52,038 nt of DNA from Anaeromyces robustus (Eukaryota > Neocallimastigomycota > Neocallimastigomycetes > Neocallimastigales > Neocallimastigaceae): the NCBI GenBank assembly GCA_002104895.1, contig MCFG01000441.1, positions 1-52,038 of the forward strand. Reading direction: 5' to 3'. Of the stretch, positions 13,091-23,840 are shown in pieces. The position numbers were made by a program, and so were the translations under genes. Under the pieces are notes generated by a model. It was not told where the DNA came from and ran no database searches. It saw only the letters and a program-made list of their open reading frames with translations. Numbering within the stretch: position 1 is the stretch's first letter; the number at the start of each line of letters is the position of its first letter.

Positions 13091-13326
13091 ACATTATTTT
13101 ATATTACATTATTCATTATTATACATTATATAATTTACTATTGTATATTATATAATTTACTATTGTACATTATATAATATGTTAATGTATATTACATAAT
13201 ACATTATTTTACATTACATTATTCATTATTATACATTATATAATTTACTATTGTATATTATATAATTTACTATTGTACATTATATAATATGTTAATGTAT
13301 ATTACATAATACATTATTTTACATTA
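13091..13326 (+). repeat. 110-bp tandem repeat
   Basis: ACATTATTTT(A)CATTACATTA begins at 13091, 13201 and 13311, giving a 110-bp period with two full units and a partial third. Each unit holds two AATTTACTATTGTA blocks. It abuts the left edge of the palindromic element split by the LINE. Confidence 0.85.
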
Positions 13327-13439
13327 CAGGTTAAAAGCCATATTTTGTTAATATATTTTATATCTTTTAGTTTTAATTTTTATATCTCATATAATATTTT
13401 ATAATAATTCTTGTATTTCTGTTATTATTATATTATTTT
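13326..13439 (+). mobile_element. Palindromic element family M, left part
   Basis: The sequence matches the left part of the copy at 31230-31785: TAAAAGCC.TATTTTGTTAA, then TATCTCATATAAT, then TAATAATTC.TGTATT. The right half of this copy resumes after the LINE poly(A) at 18712, so the LINE inserted into it. Confidence 0.6.
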
Positions 13440-13564
13440 TCCCTCTTCTGAGGTCCTGTACTTTCCAATTTATTGGAATGGTCGGAAGAGGAAGAATGCC
13501 TGTCGAGACATGGCGACGTCAATGGCATTGTTACAACTTATGATATTGTACTTGTATCTAAGTT

Positions 13565-13660
13565 GGGCATTATGCGCAATGATAATGCTTGGTGTAATGA
13601 TTATTTATATTCACTATTCGGTTAAAGAAGTAGGTAACATTATGCGCAATGATAATGTTA
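13565..13660 (+). other. Paired hairpins in LINE leader
   Basis: Stem 13565-13573/13582-13590 and stem 13635-13643/13652-13660 share the identical 8-base loop GCGCAATG. Their outer stem bases differ in a paired way (a G-C pair in one is A-T in the other, and G-U wobbles become T-A/A-T), as expected for conserved RNA structure. Confidence 0.6.
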
Positions 13661-14050
13661 GTAATAAAAAGTACGACTTTTTATTACAATCCATTTTTTT
13701 TTTTTTCTTTGAAATAATTACCTTACACTATTTATGTTATTTAGTTTATATTGCAGTTCTTTTTACAATTAAGTTTTTTATGTTTCTATCAATTCTACAC
13801 TATTATTCTTATATACAGCACAATCAATACAACACAATAAATACTATACAATACAATTTTTTACATACCAACAATAAAAGTTTTTTTATTCACTAATACA
13901 TCATTCACAACGTTAAATTATATATACAACTACACAGTTGAATCTCTTACTTTTTCTCTCAACAATATTTCTCAGTCATTTACTATAATTCTTTTCATTG
14001 CTAAGTTTTTTTTTATATACTTTTTTATTTTTTAATTATATATTAAAATC

Positions 14051-14082
<32 letters not shown>

Positions 14083-14163
14083 CTATTTTCTATTATAATA
14101 CATTTATATTTTTTTTATTTTATTATTTTTTTTTTTTATATAGATTCTTATCAGCCTTATCAA

Positions 14164-17100
14164 ATGGATCATACGAACTATACTAATAAGATTAACTATA
14201 TCAGACGGGGTATTAGGTGTCATGGTATTGATATCTCAGATACTTATGTTATTTTTATCCGTCGCATTCGTTCTTGGACTCTTCCAAAATTTAGAAATTT
14301 TCTTGAGAAGAATTTCCCTGAGTTTAATAATACCATCGTTGCTGTTAAACATTCCTCTCTTCTTAATGATAATTTATATCAAATTAAAACTACAGCTTCT
14401 GAGGAGAATATTAATAAATTTATTGATAGTTTCAAATTAATTATTAAAAAATGTTCCATTAACTTTCATCGATGTAGTAGGAAGAATCACAAGCCTTCCT
14501 TTGCTCTTATCAGGAGAAAACTTTGCCACTCTAAAAAGAACATTAAGGATATTACTGACTTTTCTGAAATCAACAATTCTTTTACTTCTAAGAACAATTT
14601 GAATGAATTTTCCTTTTGTCTTAGTTGGAACACTAACGGGTGGAATAACAAGAAAAGAGATGGTATTCTGTATTTCTTTAGTCTCTTTAAACCGCTATTT
14701 GTTTGTTTTCAAGAAACTGGTAATGGTACTAATTCTAATAATGTTATTCCTTGTAAAATCACTTTACCTAAATATAAATATTTCTGTAAGAGAGCAAATA
14801 ATACAATTCCTGGTTTGAGAGGTTTATATATCTTTTATAATAGGTCTTTACAGACTTCTATTGAAGATTTTTCTTTGAATTATATTATCTCAGTTACGAC
14901 ATATTCCTTGTGGAACTTCACTAAGTGTTCTATTGGAAATATTTATATACCTCAGAAAGGGCATAGTTTACACCATAAATCTGCTAAAGCAGAAGCTTGT
15001 ACATGGTTTTCTCTTCACTTACATCATCCTTCTATTCTCCTTGGCGATTTTAACATTAATCTTGAAGATATTCAAAATTGGGTTTCTAATATAAATGGCT
15101 GGTATTTATTTCAACTCAATGGTTCTCCTATCTCGTGGGTAAGTGGAAGTCGTTCCTCTGCTATTGACCATGCTATTATTAATGAACCCATGAAAAATCT
15201 TCTGTCTTCAGCTTCAATTATTGATTTCTCTCCTATCTCCGATCATAAGCCTCTTCTTGTTTTTGGAAATTATTTTGATGATAATAATACTTTCTCACTC
15301 CCTAAAAAACCAGCTCGTTGGAATAGAATCAAATGTCTGGACGAAAGTATTAAAATTGCTACTAGTAATAGATTTAGTATTCTTATGAAGGAATGTACAG
15401 ATAATTATTATTCTTCTAATGCTATATATGATATGTTTGTATCTACTGCTAATTCTATTGCTGATGAATTGGAAATTATATCTACTCCTGATATTCATGA
15501 ATCTATGTTTCATATGTCTCAAAAAATCTTTAACCTTCAGAAACTCAAAGTTAAGGCTTACAAAGATATTAAAAAATTGGGTTCTGTTCGTGCCCTTGAT
15601 GATTATATTAGACTTATCAATAATTATCAGAAGCTGTGTGATAATATCCACAAGATGTGTAATCACTTTCGTATGCTTGAATATCAACATTGGGTTTCAA
15701 TTGGGTGTCAGTTGGCTATTAATAAAGATTCTAGGAATTGGTGGAAATGGATCAAAAAGAATACTAAAATTGGTAAATCATCTAACTTTTCACTTCATCC
15801 TATTAAAGATAACGATGACAACATTGTTTATTCTTCTCGTGAACAACTTAACGTTTGGCATGACCATTATGAAAAGTTAGCTTCTGATTCTACTGGTCAT
15901 AGTTTATATAAACCTTTTTGGTCCAACCCTGCCAACCATAAGTTATATAACTTCAGCAATAATATAGAGTGGGATATTAATGGTGAAATTAGTATTGAGG
16001 AAATTCGATCAGCTATTTCTGATATCCCTAAATTTAAAGCTTCAGGTCCTGATGATGTTCCTATTGAATTTTTTAAAGCTATTTCTACTGATCTTGGAAA
16101 CTCCGATGACTCTTCTGATATTACTAATTATGGTCTCTCTTTTCTACATTTATTTTACAACCGTATTTGGGATGGTGACTTTCCGGATTTATGGAATACT
16201 GCTTGTATTGTTTCTATCCCTAAAAAAGGAGACTTATATGACTGTAATAATTATAGAGGTATATCCCTGATCAATAACTGTATTAAAATTATCTCAAAAA
16301 TTGTTACTACCAGAATCTCAACATATGCTTACAAGAATAATTTCATTAGACCTGAACAATTTGGTTTTCGTAATAAAGAAGAATGTATCAGTTTATTTGT
16401 CTCCATTCGTACTATATGTCAGACCAGACAGAATATGGGAAAAGATACTTATTTGGCTTTTTTAGACCTTAAAAAAGCTTATGATTCAGTTCCTATTTAT
16501 AATATTCTGAATAAACTTGAATGCTTAGGAATTAGAGGAAAATGTTATAATTTCCTTAAAAACTTATACTTATCTTCCAAAGCTTGTGTGAAACTTGACT
16601 CTCAATATTCGGATACTTTCAATATTGAGAAAGGTGTTAGACAGGGTTGTCCCCTCTCTCCTATCTTATTTAACCTTTTCATCAACGATATTTTTCGAGA
16701 TTGTAACGAATATGGAGTTTGTATTGATAACGAATACTGTTGTGGGGGCCTCTTTGCCGATGATATTGTCCTTTGTGCACCTACTAGAAGTAAACTAAAT
16801 AAGCTTTTGAAAAAAGTTAATGATTGGGCTAAATTTAACCTTATGGAATTCGGAATTGGTAAATGTGGAACTACGGTTGTAAAAGCAGAAAATTCTAAAG
16901 TTAAAGGTGACCCTACCTTTTACCTTGCTGGTCAAATTATTCCAAAAACTAATTGTTATACGTATTTGGGAATTCCTTTTGATAGTGATTTATCTCTTAA
17001 ACCGATAATTAAATCGACGAATAATAAAGTTAGGAAAGCGCTTTTTTCTGTTAGAGGATTTTTAATTAATCCTTATATGCCTATATCCTTCAAGAAATCA

Positions 17101-18156
17101 GTTTTTAATTCGGTTGTTGTCAGTCAAGTATCATACGTTGCACCTTTACTTGGATCTAATAAAACTAGAACAAACGGTGCTCAAAGGCTAATTAATAAAG
17201 GACTCTCTTGGATTGCAGGTCTTAGGAAGCGCTCTTCCTTCATATCTTTATATAATGTATCTAAAGATCTTAATATTCCTCCTCTTTCTGCCAAATGTGC
17301 CATTGCTCAAGATAAATGTTTTAAGAGATGGGCAGACTCTAATTGTATTATTTCCAAGTTAGTTACTATTATTCCGAAGATGAGAAAATACACATGGGCT
17401 AAAGAAAGCAGAACTTTATCAAAGAAACTTTCTAAAATTGGCTCTAGAGAAGATATCTTGACTTTTTATTGGAATAGAGATGTCAAAAAAGACTCCGTTA
17501 AAGCTGTTACCTATTGTGATAATCACCTTGAATTATCTCGTGATTATTTACATCTTGAACTTGAATACCCTAACTTGGCTTATGGCTTTAATTGGCTCCT
17601 CAAAATACGTAGTGGTTATAAATTCAATAGTGAAATTGCTAAAGCCGCTAAACTTGTATCCGACTCTTGCCCTGATTACTGTCCTTGTTGTAAAGGCGGT
17701 AGTCAAACCTTCGAACATTGGATTTTAGAATGCCCAACATTCGATCATTGGCGTTCTAAGTTATTTGGCAATCTTGAAACCATTTATTTGTATGTTAATC
17801 GAAAACCTTTAGTTAGTTCTGATAATATCAACTTTTCTAATAATTTTAATAATAACTACAATAATAATATTTATGATAATATCTATAATAATAATAGCAG
17901 TAGTAATAGTAATATTAATATTAATAGTAATAATAATGGTAATAGCAATGATAATAGTAATATTAATAATGTTAGTAATAGTAATAGTACTAGCTTATCT
18001 ACATATTTTCTATACAACTACTCTCAATTCATTAATAATTTAACTATCAACAACATTTTTTTTGGTTTTAATTACTTCAACAATTTCTCCTCCTTGGAGA
18101 ATTCTTCACGAAATAATACTTTCTTAGTTTCTAATAGTTTTATTCATTATTATTAA
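14164..18156 (+). CDS. LINE ORF: AP-type endonuclease and reverse transcriptase
   Basis: 1330 residues from ATG 14164. An in-frame ATG at 14080 lies in poly-T-encoded Phe/Tyr sequence and is less likely to be the start. Residues ~15-95 may form an RNA-binding fold. The endonuclease covers ~150-365: SWNTNGW, QETG, GDFNI and SDHKPL match the catalytic Asn, Glu, Asp-Asn and Asp-His sites. The RT covers ~620-940: KASGPDDVP, NNYRGISL, LAFLDLKKAYDS, GVRQGCPLSPILF, the catalytic LFADDIVL and TYLGIPF. A zinc-knuckle-like CPCC...H...C lies near 1173-1190. A ~55-residue Asn/Ser tract follows, so the C-terminus is unusual. The ORF nicks the target and primes reverse transcription there. It has no internal stop and may encode an active protein. 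Confidence 0.85.
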   Translation: MDHTNYTNKINYIRRGIRCHGIDISDTYVIFIRRIRSWTLPKFRNFLEKNFPEFNNTIVAVKHSSLLNDNLYQIKTTASEENINKFIDSFKLIIKKCSINFHRCSRKNHKPSFALIRRKLCHSKKNIKDITDFSEINNSFTSKNNLNEFSFCLSWNTNGWNNKKRDGILYFFSLFKPLFVCFQETGNGTNSNNVIPCKITLPKYKYFCKRANNTIPGLRGLYIFYNRSLQTSIEDFSLNYIISVTTYSLWNFTKCSIGNIYIPQKGHSLHHKSAKAEACTWFSLHLHHPSILLGDFNINLEDIQNWVSNINGWYLFQLNGSPISWVSGSRSSAIDHAIINEPMKNLLSSASIIDFSPISDHKPLLVFGNYFDDNNTFSLPKKPARWNRIKCLDESIKIATSNRFSILMKECTDNYYSSNAIYDMFVSTANSIADELEIISTPDIHESMFHMSQKIFNLQKLKVKAYKDIKKLGSVRALDDYIRLINNYQKLCDNIHKMCNHFRMLEYQHWVSIGCQLAINKDSRNWWKWIKKNTKIGKSSNFSLHPIKDNDDNIVYSSREQLNVWHDHYEKLASDSTGHSLYKPFWSNPANHKLYNFSNNIEWDINGEISIEEIRSAISDIPKFKASGPDDVPIEFFKAISTDLGNSDDSSDITNYGLSFLHLFYNRIWDGDFPDLWNTACIVSIPKKGDLYDCNNYRGISLINNCIKIISKIVTTRISTYAYKNNFIRPEQFGFRNKEECISLFVSIRTICQTRQNMGKDTYLAFLDLKKAYDSVPIYNILNKLECLGIRGKCYNFLKNLYLSSKACVKLDSQYSDTFNIEKGVRQGCPLSPILFNLFINDIFRDCNEYGVCIDNEYCCGGLFADDIVLCAPTRSKLNKLLKKVNDWAKFNLMEFGIGKCGTTVVKAENSKVKGDPTFYLAGQIIPKTNCYTYLGIPFDSDLSLKPIIKSTNNKVRKALFSVRGFLINPYMPISFKKSVFNSVVVSQVSYVAPLLGSNKTRTNGAQRLINKGLSWIAGLRKRSSFISLYNVSKDLNIPPLSAKCAIAQDKCFKRWADSNCIISKLVTIIPKMRKYTWAKESRTLSKKLSKIGSREDILTFYWNRDVKKDSVKAVTYCDNHLELSRDYLHLELEYPNLAYGFNWLLKIRSGYKFNSEIAKAAKLVSDSCPDYCPCCKGGSQTFEHWILECPTFDHWRSKLFGNLETIYLYVNRKPLVSSDNINFSNNFNNNYNNNIYDNIYNNNSSSNSNININSNNNGNSNDNSNINNVSNSNSTSLSTYFLYNYSQFINNLTINNIFFGFNYFNNFSSLENSSRNNTFLVSNSFIHYY

Positions 18157-18682
18157 TTATAATAATTTAGTTAGTAATGCTTCAAGTGGGGTAAATTTTC
18201 ATTCCAACTCGTTGGAATGGAGTAGGGTATATTATTTCCTTCTTGGTGGAAGAGTTAATCATTATAACTTGGGGAAAGAGGAGTGGAACAGTCTTTGTAA
18301 GGCGCAACTTAAACCTAGCACCTTTTCGGATGTTCCACTTTTGGTACGTACATCCGCACTTTTACTTAGAATTATGCCTACTGTTAGTGGCCAGATCTGG
18401 TCATTATTCAATAGGTATCCCAACAATCTAACCAAGAGCGTCGAAGCTGACAATTCAGTAGGACAAGACAGTAGGTCACACGCATCTAATAATGATAATA
18501 ACTTTCCAACTTGATTTAATTTAATAATATACACTATACCATATGAAGTAATTATAAATTATTACTATCTATTAAATAATAAATTATTATTCTTTATTAG
18601 ATTAAGTTTTAATATGTACAATTACTTTATAACATGTACTTTTTAAATTAAATTTAAATAAAATTTTCATTATTTTATTGCC
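18157..18682 (+). other. LINE 3' UTR
   Basis: Non-coding sequence between the ORF stop and the poly(A) tract. It contains a TTCCAACTCGTTGGAA hairpin near 18202. Short frames on both strands (18212-18514 plus, 18262-18534 minus) overlap each other and resemble nothing known, so I treat them as UTR. Confidence 0.6.
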
Positions 18683-18711
<29 letters not shown>

Positions 18712-18714
<3 letters not shown>

Positions 18715-18936
18715 TATTTTATTGTGTATTTCTATTATTATATTATTTTATTGTGTATTTCTATTATTATCATATTATTTTATTGTGTATTTCTGTTATT
18801 ATCATATTATTTTATTGTGTATTTCTATTATTATTTTATTGTGTATTTCTATTATTATTTTATTGTGTATTTCTATTATTATTTTATTGTGTACTTCTAT
18901 TATTATCATATTATTTTATTGTGCTATCTTTTTTGA
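18712..18936 (+). repeat. Minisatellite, TATTTTATTGTGTATTTCTA unit
   Basis: Around eight units of TTTTATTGTGTATTTCTATT occur at spacings of 24 and 32-33 bases, depending on whether an ATCATATTA spacer is present. They lie in the right half of the palindromic element, directly after the LINE tail. Confidence 0.85.
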
Positions 18937-19010
18937 GTTGTACAATGAAATTTTTTGATTATTTTATTATAAAATTTCGTTGTACTAGAATTTTAGACAA
19001 TTAGTTAAGT
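18937..19010 (+). mobile_element. Palindromic element family M, right part
   Basis: GTACAATGAAATTTTTTGA and TAAAATTTCGTTGTAC form the inverted core shared with copies near 31474-31575, 33550-33690 and 44830-44880. Confidence 0.6.
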
Positions 19011-19089
19011 AACGATGTGAATTAATAGCTATTTTAAGGATTTAATTATTTAAAAAATAAACTAAGTATAATTTTCTATTGAGTAGTAT

Positions 19090-19339
19090 CTACTGTTCAA
19101 ATAAAAAAATATATTTTAATATTTAATAAAAAATTAAAACGTTATTTTAATAATACTTAATTTAAAATTATATATGGAATATTAATTAATTATTGTAATA
19201 TTCTAATTTGCTTCTAAATTAATGATATAAATTAATATAAACATGAAGAAAAAGAAATATTTTTTTTAACAAAATTTTACATTTTATTAACAGTTTTTTT
19301 TTTTCTGAAAAATAGTTTTAAAAATTTTATAAAAATTTT
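19090..19339 (-). repeat. SINE-like body fragment
   Basis: AT-rich blocks (TTTAATAAAAAATTAAAAC, TTAACAAAATTTTACA) match the body of the copy at 2640-2780 but lack the tRNA-like head. Confidence 0.45.
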
Positions 19340-21000
19340 ATAAAAAAAAAGCATAAATTTTTTAATTTTATTTTGTTTTTGTGCTACTTTCTGTACCTTG
19401 ATGTAATATTGGAACCACCGTTCCCATTACATCAAGGTATAAAATGACTTGTAAAACTTTCCTACATTTTTCTATATTAAATTGAAAATTTCCAATAAAT
19501 ATTACAAATATAAATTTATTAATATTAAATTATATTATTAATATAAATATTAAATATATTATTATGAAAAATCAATATAAAACGTATTAATAACAATTTA
19601 AATATATATTATTATTAATACCAAAAATTCTATTATTAATATCAAAATAAAATTATTAATATCAATACAAAAATTATTAAAAATTATAAATTATATTATT
19701 AATACCAAATCAAATTTTATTAATATCACTAATTATTATTAGTATTAATTTTATTATTAATATCAAAATATTTTATTAAACTCAATTATAATAAATTATT
19801 AATAGGAATTGAAATTACTAATTTTTTATAATCTTTGTAAGATTATTAAACTACTAAATTAATAGCTTAATAATCTAATTACTTGTTTAAAATTTGCTTA
19901 ATTAAATATTAATTAAAATTATTTTATAAAACCTAATTATTTTAAAAAGTGTGTTTAATTAATTAATTCTTGTATACTAATAAAGCTATTTATTATAATA
20001 ATTACGAATTATTAATAATTTTTTATAATAAATATATATAATATCATTATTTAATATAACAATTATATATAATATTATTATTTATTATAATAATTATGAA
20101 TTATTAATAATTTTTTATAATAATTATATATAATATTATAATATTATTATTTATTATAATAATTATGAATTATTAATAATTTTTTATAATAATTATATAT
20201 AATATTATTATTTATTATAATAATTATGAATTATTAATAATTTTTATATAATTATATAATAATTATATATAATATTATTATTTAATATAATAATTATGAA
20301 TTATTAATAAATTTTTATAATAATATTACTATTTATTATAATAATTATACATAAATTATTATTTATTATAATAATTATATATAATACTATTATTTAATAT
20401 AATAATTATATATAATATTATTATTTTTTATAATAATTATATATAATATTATTATTTATTATAATAATTATTAATGTTTTATAATAATTATATATAATAT
20501 TATTATTTATTATAATAATTATTAATTTTTTATATTAATTATATATAATATTATTATTATAATATTTTATTTTAAATATCATAAGATTATTTAAATAATC
20601 TAATAATATATTCAATATATTGAATAATATTATTAATTTTATTATTATTTAATATCGATATTAATATCATATTATATTACAAATTATATATTGTATTATT
20701 CGTTAACATATCACATTAAATTAATGTATTAATATTTTATGTTTTATTTTATATTATTATTATCAAACTTACAAAGTATAAAAGAAAATAACATTAGGTT
20801 ATAATTAATATTCTTTGTAAGGTTATTAAGTTATATTAATATTATCAATATTATATTTTAAATAAAATTTATTATTAAAAAGTTAATATTAAAAGTGTTA
20901 TTTATTGTAACGGAACGGTAGTTCCAATATTACAATTGACACCAAAATCTGAAGTAAACACAAACAAAATAAAATTTAAAATAAAAGATACTTATTGCAA
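19340..21000. repeat. AT island bounded by inverted hairpins
   Basis: A perfect 14-bp stem lies at 19394-19407/19426-19439, enclosing GGAAC-CACC-GTTCC. A second hairpin at 20904-20936 (GGAAC-GGTA-GTTCC) is its near copy in the opposite orientation. Outside both, AATTTTATTTTGTTT is also mirrored. The interior (about 19500-20880) is almost only A and T, with ~60-bp degenerate repeats of ATAATTATATATAATATTATTA. It looks like a non-autonomous element with inverted ends, but no family is recognised. Confidence 0.5.
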
Positions 21001-21059
21001 TATCAGAACACCTTTCCTTTGTTAACCTGAAAGGTCGGTGTCGAGATATATATATTAGT

Positions 21060-21600
21060 AAGATTTAGTTTTAAGTTTTATTTTATTTTTATTTAAAATT
21101 TGTTTTATTAGAATATAGTTTTATTAATTATTAAAAATTAATAATAACTAATCTTTGTAGTATTTCAAACTACTTATGAATTAATTATTACTAATATATA
21201 TAAAGTTATAAAAGAATAAAAGCACAAAGAAAAATATTTTAACTAAAAGTTTTACACCTATTTATACTTTTTGCGGAAAAATAGTTTTAAAAATAAAAGT
21301 TCATAAAAAATAATAAAAATTGCTAGAAACTAAGATATTTTGTTATAAAATGAATCTCATAGAAAAATAAAGAAATATTATATAATTTTTTCTTAAAGTT
21401 TCTAATTTTATTCCATGTAATTCTATAAAGAAATACAGAAATAAAATACAGAAACAAATACAGAATAAAATACAGAAATTTATAATAAATAAATTTAAAA
21501 TAAAATTTTTATAAAATTTGGAACAAGGTGTGAGTCGAACCCAGAGTGTTCGCCCAGATAGTCATAGTTACTAACCACTAGACCATGGTTACTGTTTTAC
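21060..21600 (-). repeat. tRNA-derived SINE-like copy
   Basis: On the minus strand the head at 21596-21525 reads GTCTAGTGGTTAG (box A) and GGGTTCGACTC (box B), spaced as in a tRNA. It is followed by an ATTTCTGTATTTTATTTC body. This is the best-preserved copy of the family in the window. Confidence 0.65.
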
Positions 21601-22495
21601 TAATTTTAGTACAGGATTCAAATAAAAAGAGAAATTTTATGGATTTAAAATAAAAAAAATAACACAAATATTTTTATAAATAGTTAATTATTAGGAATAA
21701 TAAATAATAAATAATAATAGTGTAATAAATTACATTAAATGTAATATGTAAATTAAACAAAAATTTAATTATTTATAACCAATAAGATTAAAATAATAAT
21801 AAGTAAAAACAATTATATAAGAAATATATAAAATTAAGTAGAAAGGGGGGTTCTTTTATTATTAATAATTAGTTTTATAGGAATTAATTAGGAAAACTAA
21901 AATAAAACTTATAGGATTTAATAATATTTAGGAAATTGGTTATAAATTTTTTTATAATAGTTAGATATATTAAAGGATTATATCTAATTAATATTAATAA
22001 TTTTATATACGATATTTAAATAATAATACGACTTTTATAATAAATAAATAAATAAATAAAATACGACTATAAAATAAATAATCTTTATACATTTAATATT
22101 TAATATTCGAGTGTAAATTCTATTTATCTTCTTAATAGAATATATTATTTTATTAATAAATAATCTTGCTAACTCACACAAAATTGATACTTTATAAAAA
22201 ATACGTATCAATTTAGAGATTCGTTACATTTATTATAATTAAATAATTAGAGTGTTATTTACATTGCGATTCTTTAAAGATTATTTAATTATTATTTAAA
22301 TATTATTTAATATATTAATTATTATAAAATTATATATTTAGTTATTAGGCTTAGGAACATTTATTTAAATTAAAAGATAATTCACTCGGATACTTAATAT
22401 ATTAAATTAATATTTTTAATATTTAATTTAATATTGATAATTTTCAAAATCAGTTAAATTAGTATTTTATTATTAAAAATTTCATTCTTTATCAA
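21601..22495. other. AT-rich intergenic DNA, no gene seen
   Basis: Only simple AT-rich sequence was found, with short AAATAAAT runs. Confidence 0.6.
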
Positions 22496-22640
22496 TGTAA
22501 CCATTGTCTAGTGGTTAGTTACTATGACTATCAGGCCGAACACCTTAGGTTTGACTCATACTCTTTCCACTTTCAAAAATACATTTTTATTTAAAATTAT
22601 TATTATAAATTTCTGTGTTTTATTTCTGGATTTTATATAT
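22496..22640 (+). repeat. tRNA-derived SINE head, plus strand
   Basis: TTGTCTAGTGGTTAGTTACT (box A) and AGGTTTGACTC (degenerate box B) lead into ATAAATTTCTGTGTTTTATT. The copy is cut short where the satellite begins at about 22644. Confidence 0.65.
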
Positions 22641-22643
22641 AAC

Positions 22644-23632
22644 AGACTACCCTACGTAATATTTAAGACTACCCTCCGGAACAATATAAATTATCCTAAT
22701 AAGATTTTCAGACTACTCTACATAAATTATTTTAGCTACAATAAATCACCCTACATATCTTATTTAGACTACCCTCCGGAATAAAATGAACTACCCTACG
22801 TAATATTTAAGACTACCCTACGGCATTTTTGAATCACTCTAAGTAAAATCTTAGACTACTCTTCCGAATATTATGGAATAATTCTTAGTAAAATTTTGAC
22901 TACCCTACGTATATTATTTCAGACTACCCTCCGTATTACTATAACTACCCTACGTAAAATTTTAATACTAACCTAAAAATGAGCTATCCTAAAAACGAAC
23001 CACCTTACTTAAATTCTTTAAGACTACCCTACGTATTACAGGACTACCCTACGGTAATTTTTGAACTTCTAAATCTTAGACTACTCTTTGGAATATTGTC
23101 GAATCACTCAAGTATTATATAAGACTACCCTACGGACAAATATAAACTACCCTCCGTAAAAATTTATGACTACCCTCCTGATTAATATAAACTACCTACG
23201 TAATATTTTCAGTCTACCTTACATAAATTATTTTATCTAATATAAACCACCCTACGTAAATTGTATAAGACTACCCTACGTAAATTCTTTAAGACTACCC
23301 TCCAGATTATTATAAACCACCCTACGTAAATTTTACGTTTCTATTTTGCCTACTTCCGTTATATTGTTCTATCCGACTACCCTACGTAAATTATTTAAGA
23401 CTACCCTTCGGACTATTTTAAACCACCCTCCGTAAAATTTAAAATTACCCTATTAGACAACCCTACGTAAATTCATAAGGATTAACCTCTAGACAATTAT
23501 ATACCACCCTACGTAAATTATTTTAGACTACCCTACGTAAATTTTTGAATAACTCTAAACAAAATAACAGACTACTCTTAAGAATATTATTGAACCACTT
23601 TAAGTTAATACTAGACTACCCTACGGAAAACA
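22644..23632 (-). repeat. Satellite array, inverted copy
   Basis: Reverse complement of the array at 1-1140: GACTACCCTACGTAA and GACTACCCTCCG recur every 25-35 bases. It is flanked on both sides by SINE-like sequence. Confidence 0.9.
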
Positions 23633-23639
23633 CTGAAAA

Positions 23640-23840
23640 AAATTTTTTTTTTTTTAGCTTTAAATGAATCTCATAAAAGAAAAGAAAATATAATTTTTTT
23701 TAAAATTTCTTGTTTTATTCTACGTACTTCTATAATAAAATACAAAAAAGTACAAAAATAAATTATAGATATTTATAATAAATAATATTAAAATAAAATA
23801 TTTTTTTTATAAAATTTAAACCAAAAATAAAAATCAAATG
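23640..23840 (-). repeat. SINE-like body fragment
   Basis: ATGAATCTCATA...AAATTTCTTGTTTTATTC...TACTTCTATAATAAAATAC matches the body of the copy at 21340-21500. The tRNA-like head is missing. Confidence 0.5.

Larger units (their letters stand above)
13440..18711 (+). mobile_element. Non-LTR retrotransposon (LINE)
   Basis: The element comprises a 5' leader, one large ORF (14164-18156), a 3' UTR and a terminal A tract at 18683-18711. ATATTATTTT occurs on both sides (13429-13438 and 18711-18720), consistent with a target-site duplication. A second A28 tract at 14051-14078 lies inside the leader. It could be leader sequence or the tail of an older, 5'-truncated insertion into which this copy landed. 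A TTCCAA...TTGGAATGG hairpin occurs in both leader (13462) and 3' UTR (18202). Confidence 0.8.

Noticed and set aside
13411-13896. 161-residue frame in the LINE leader
   Set aside because: It begins in the flanking palindromic element, spans the insertion edge and covers the covarying hairpins. It has no recognisable domain.
18212-18534. Overlapping frames on both strands after the LINE ORF (100 and 90 residues)
   Set aside because: They overlap in the 3' UTR just before the poly(A) tract, lack domain similarity and cannot both be real; neither has support.
18678-19004. Frames of 70-108 residues (FYCVFLLL / YYFIVYF repeats)
   Set aside because: All three forward frames are open because the unit is a short minisatellite without stops. 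This is a repeat artefact.
21525-21596. Possible true tRNA gene on the minus strand
   Set aside because: Box A and box B are good but the acceptor and T-stems do not pair well, and head-plus-body copies are dispersed, so it is a tRNA-derived repeat.
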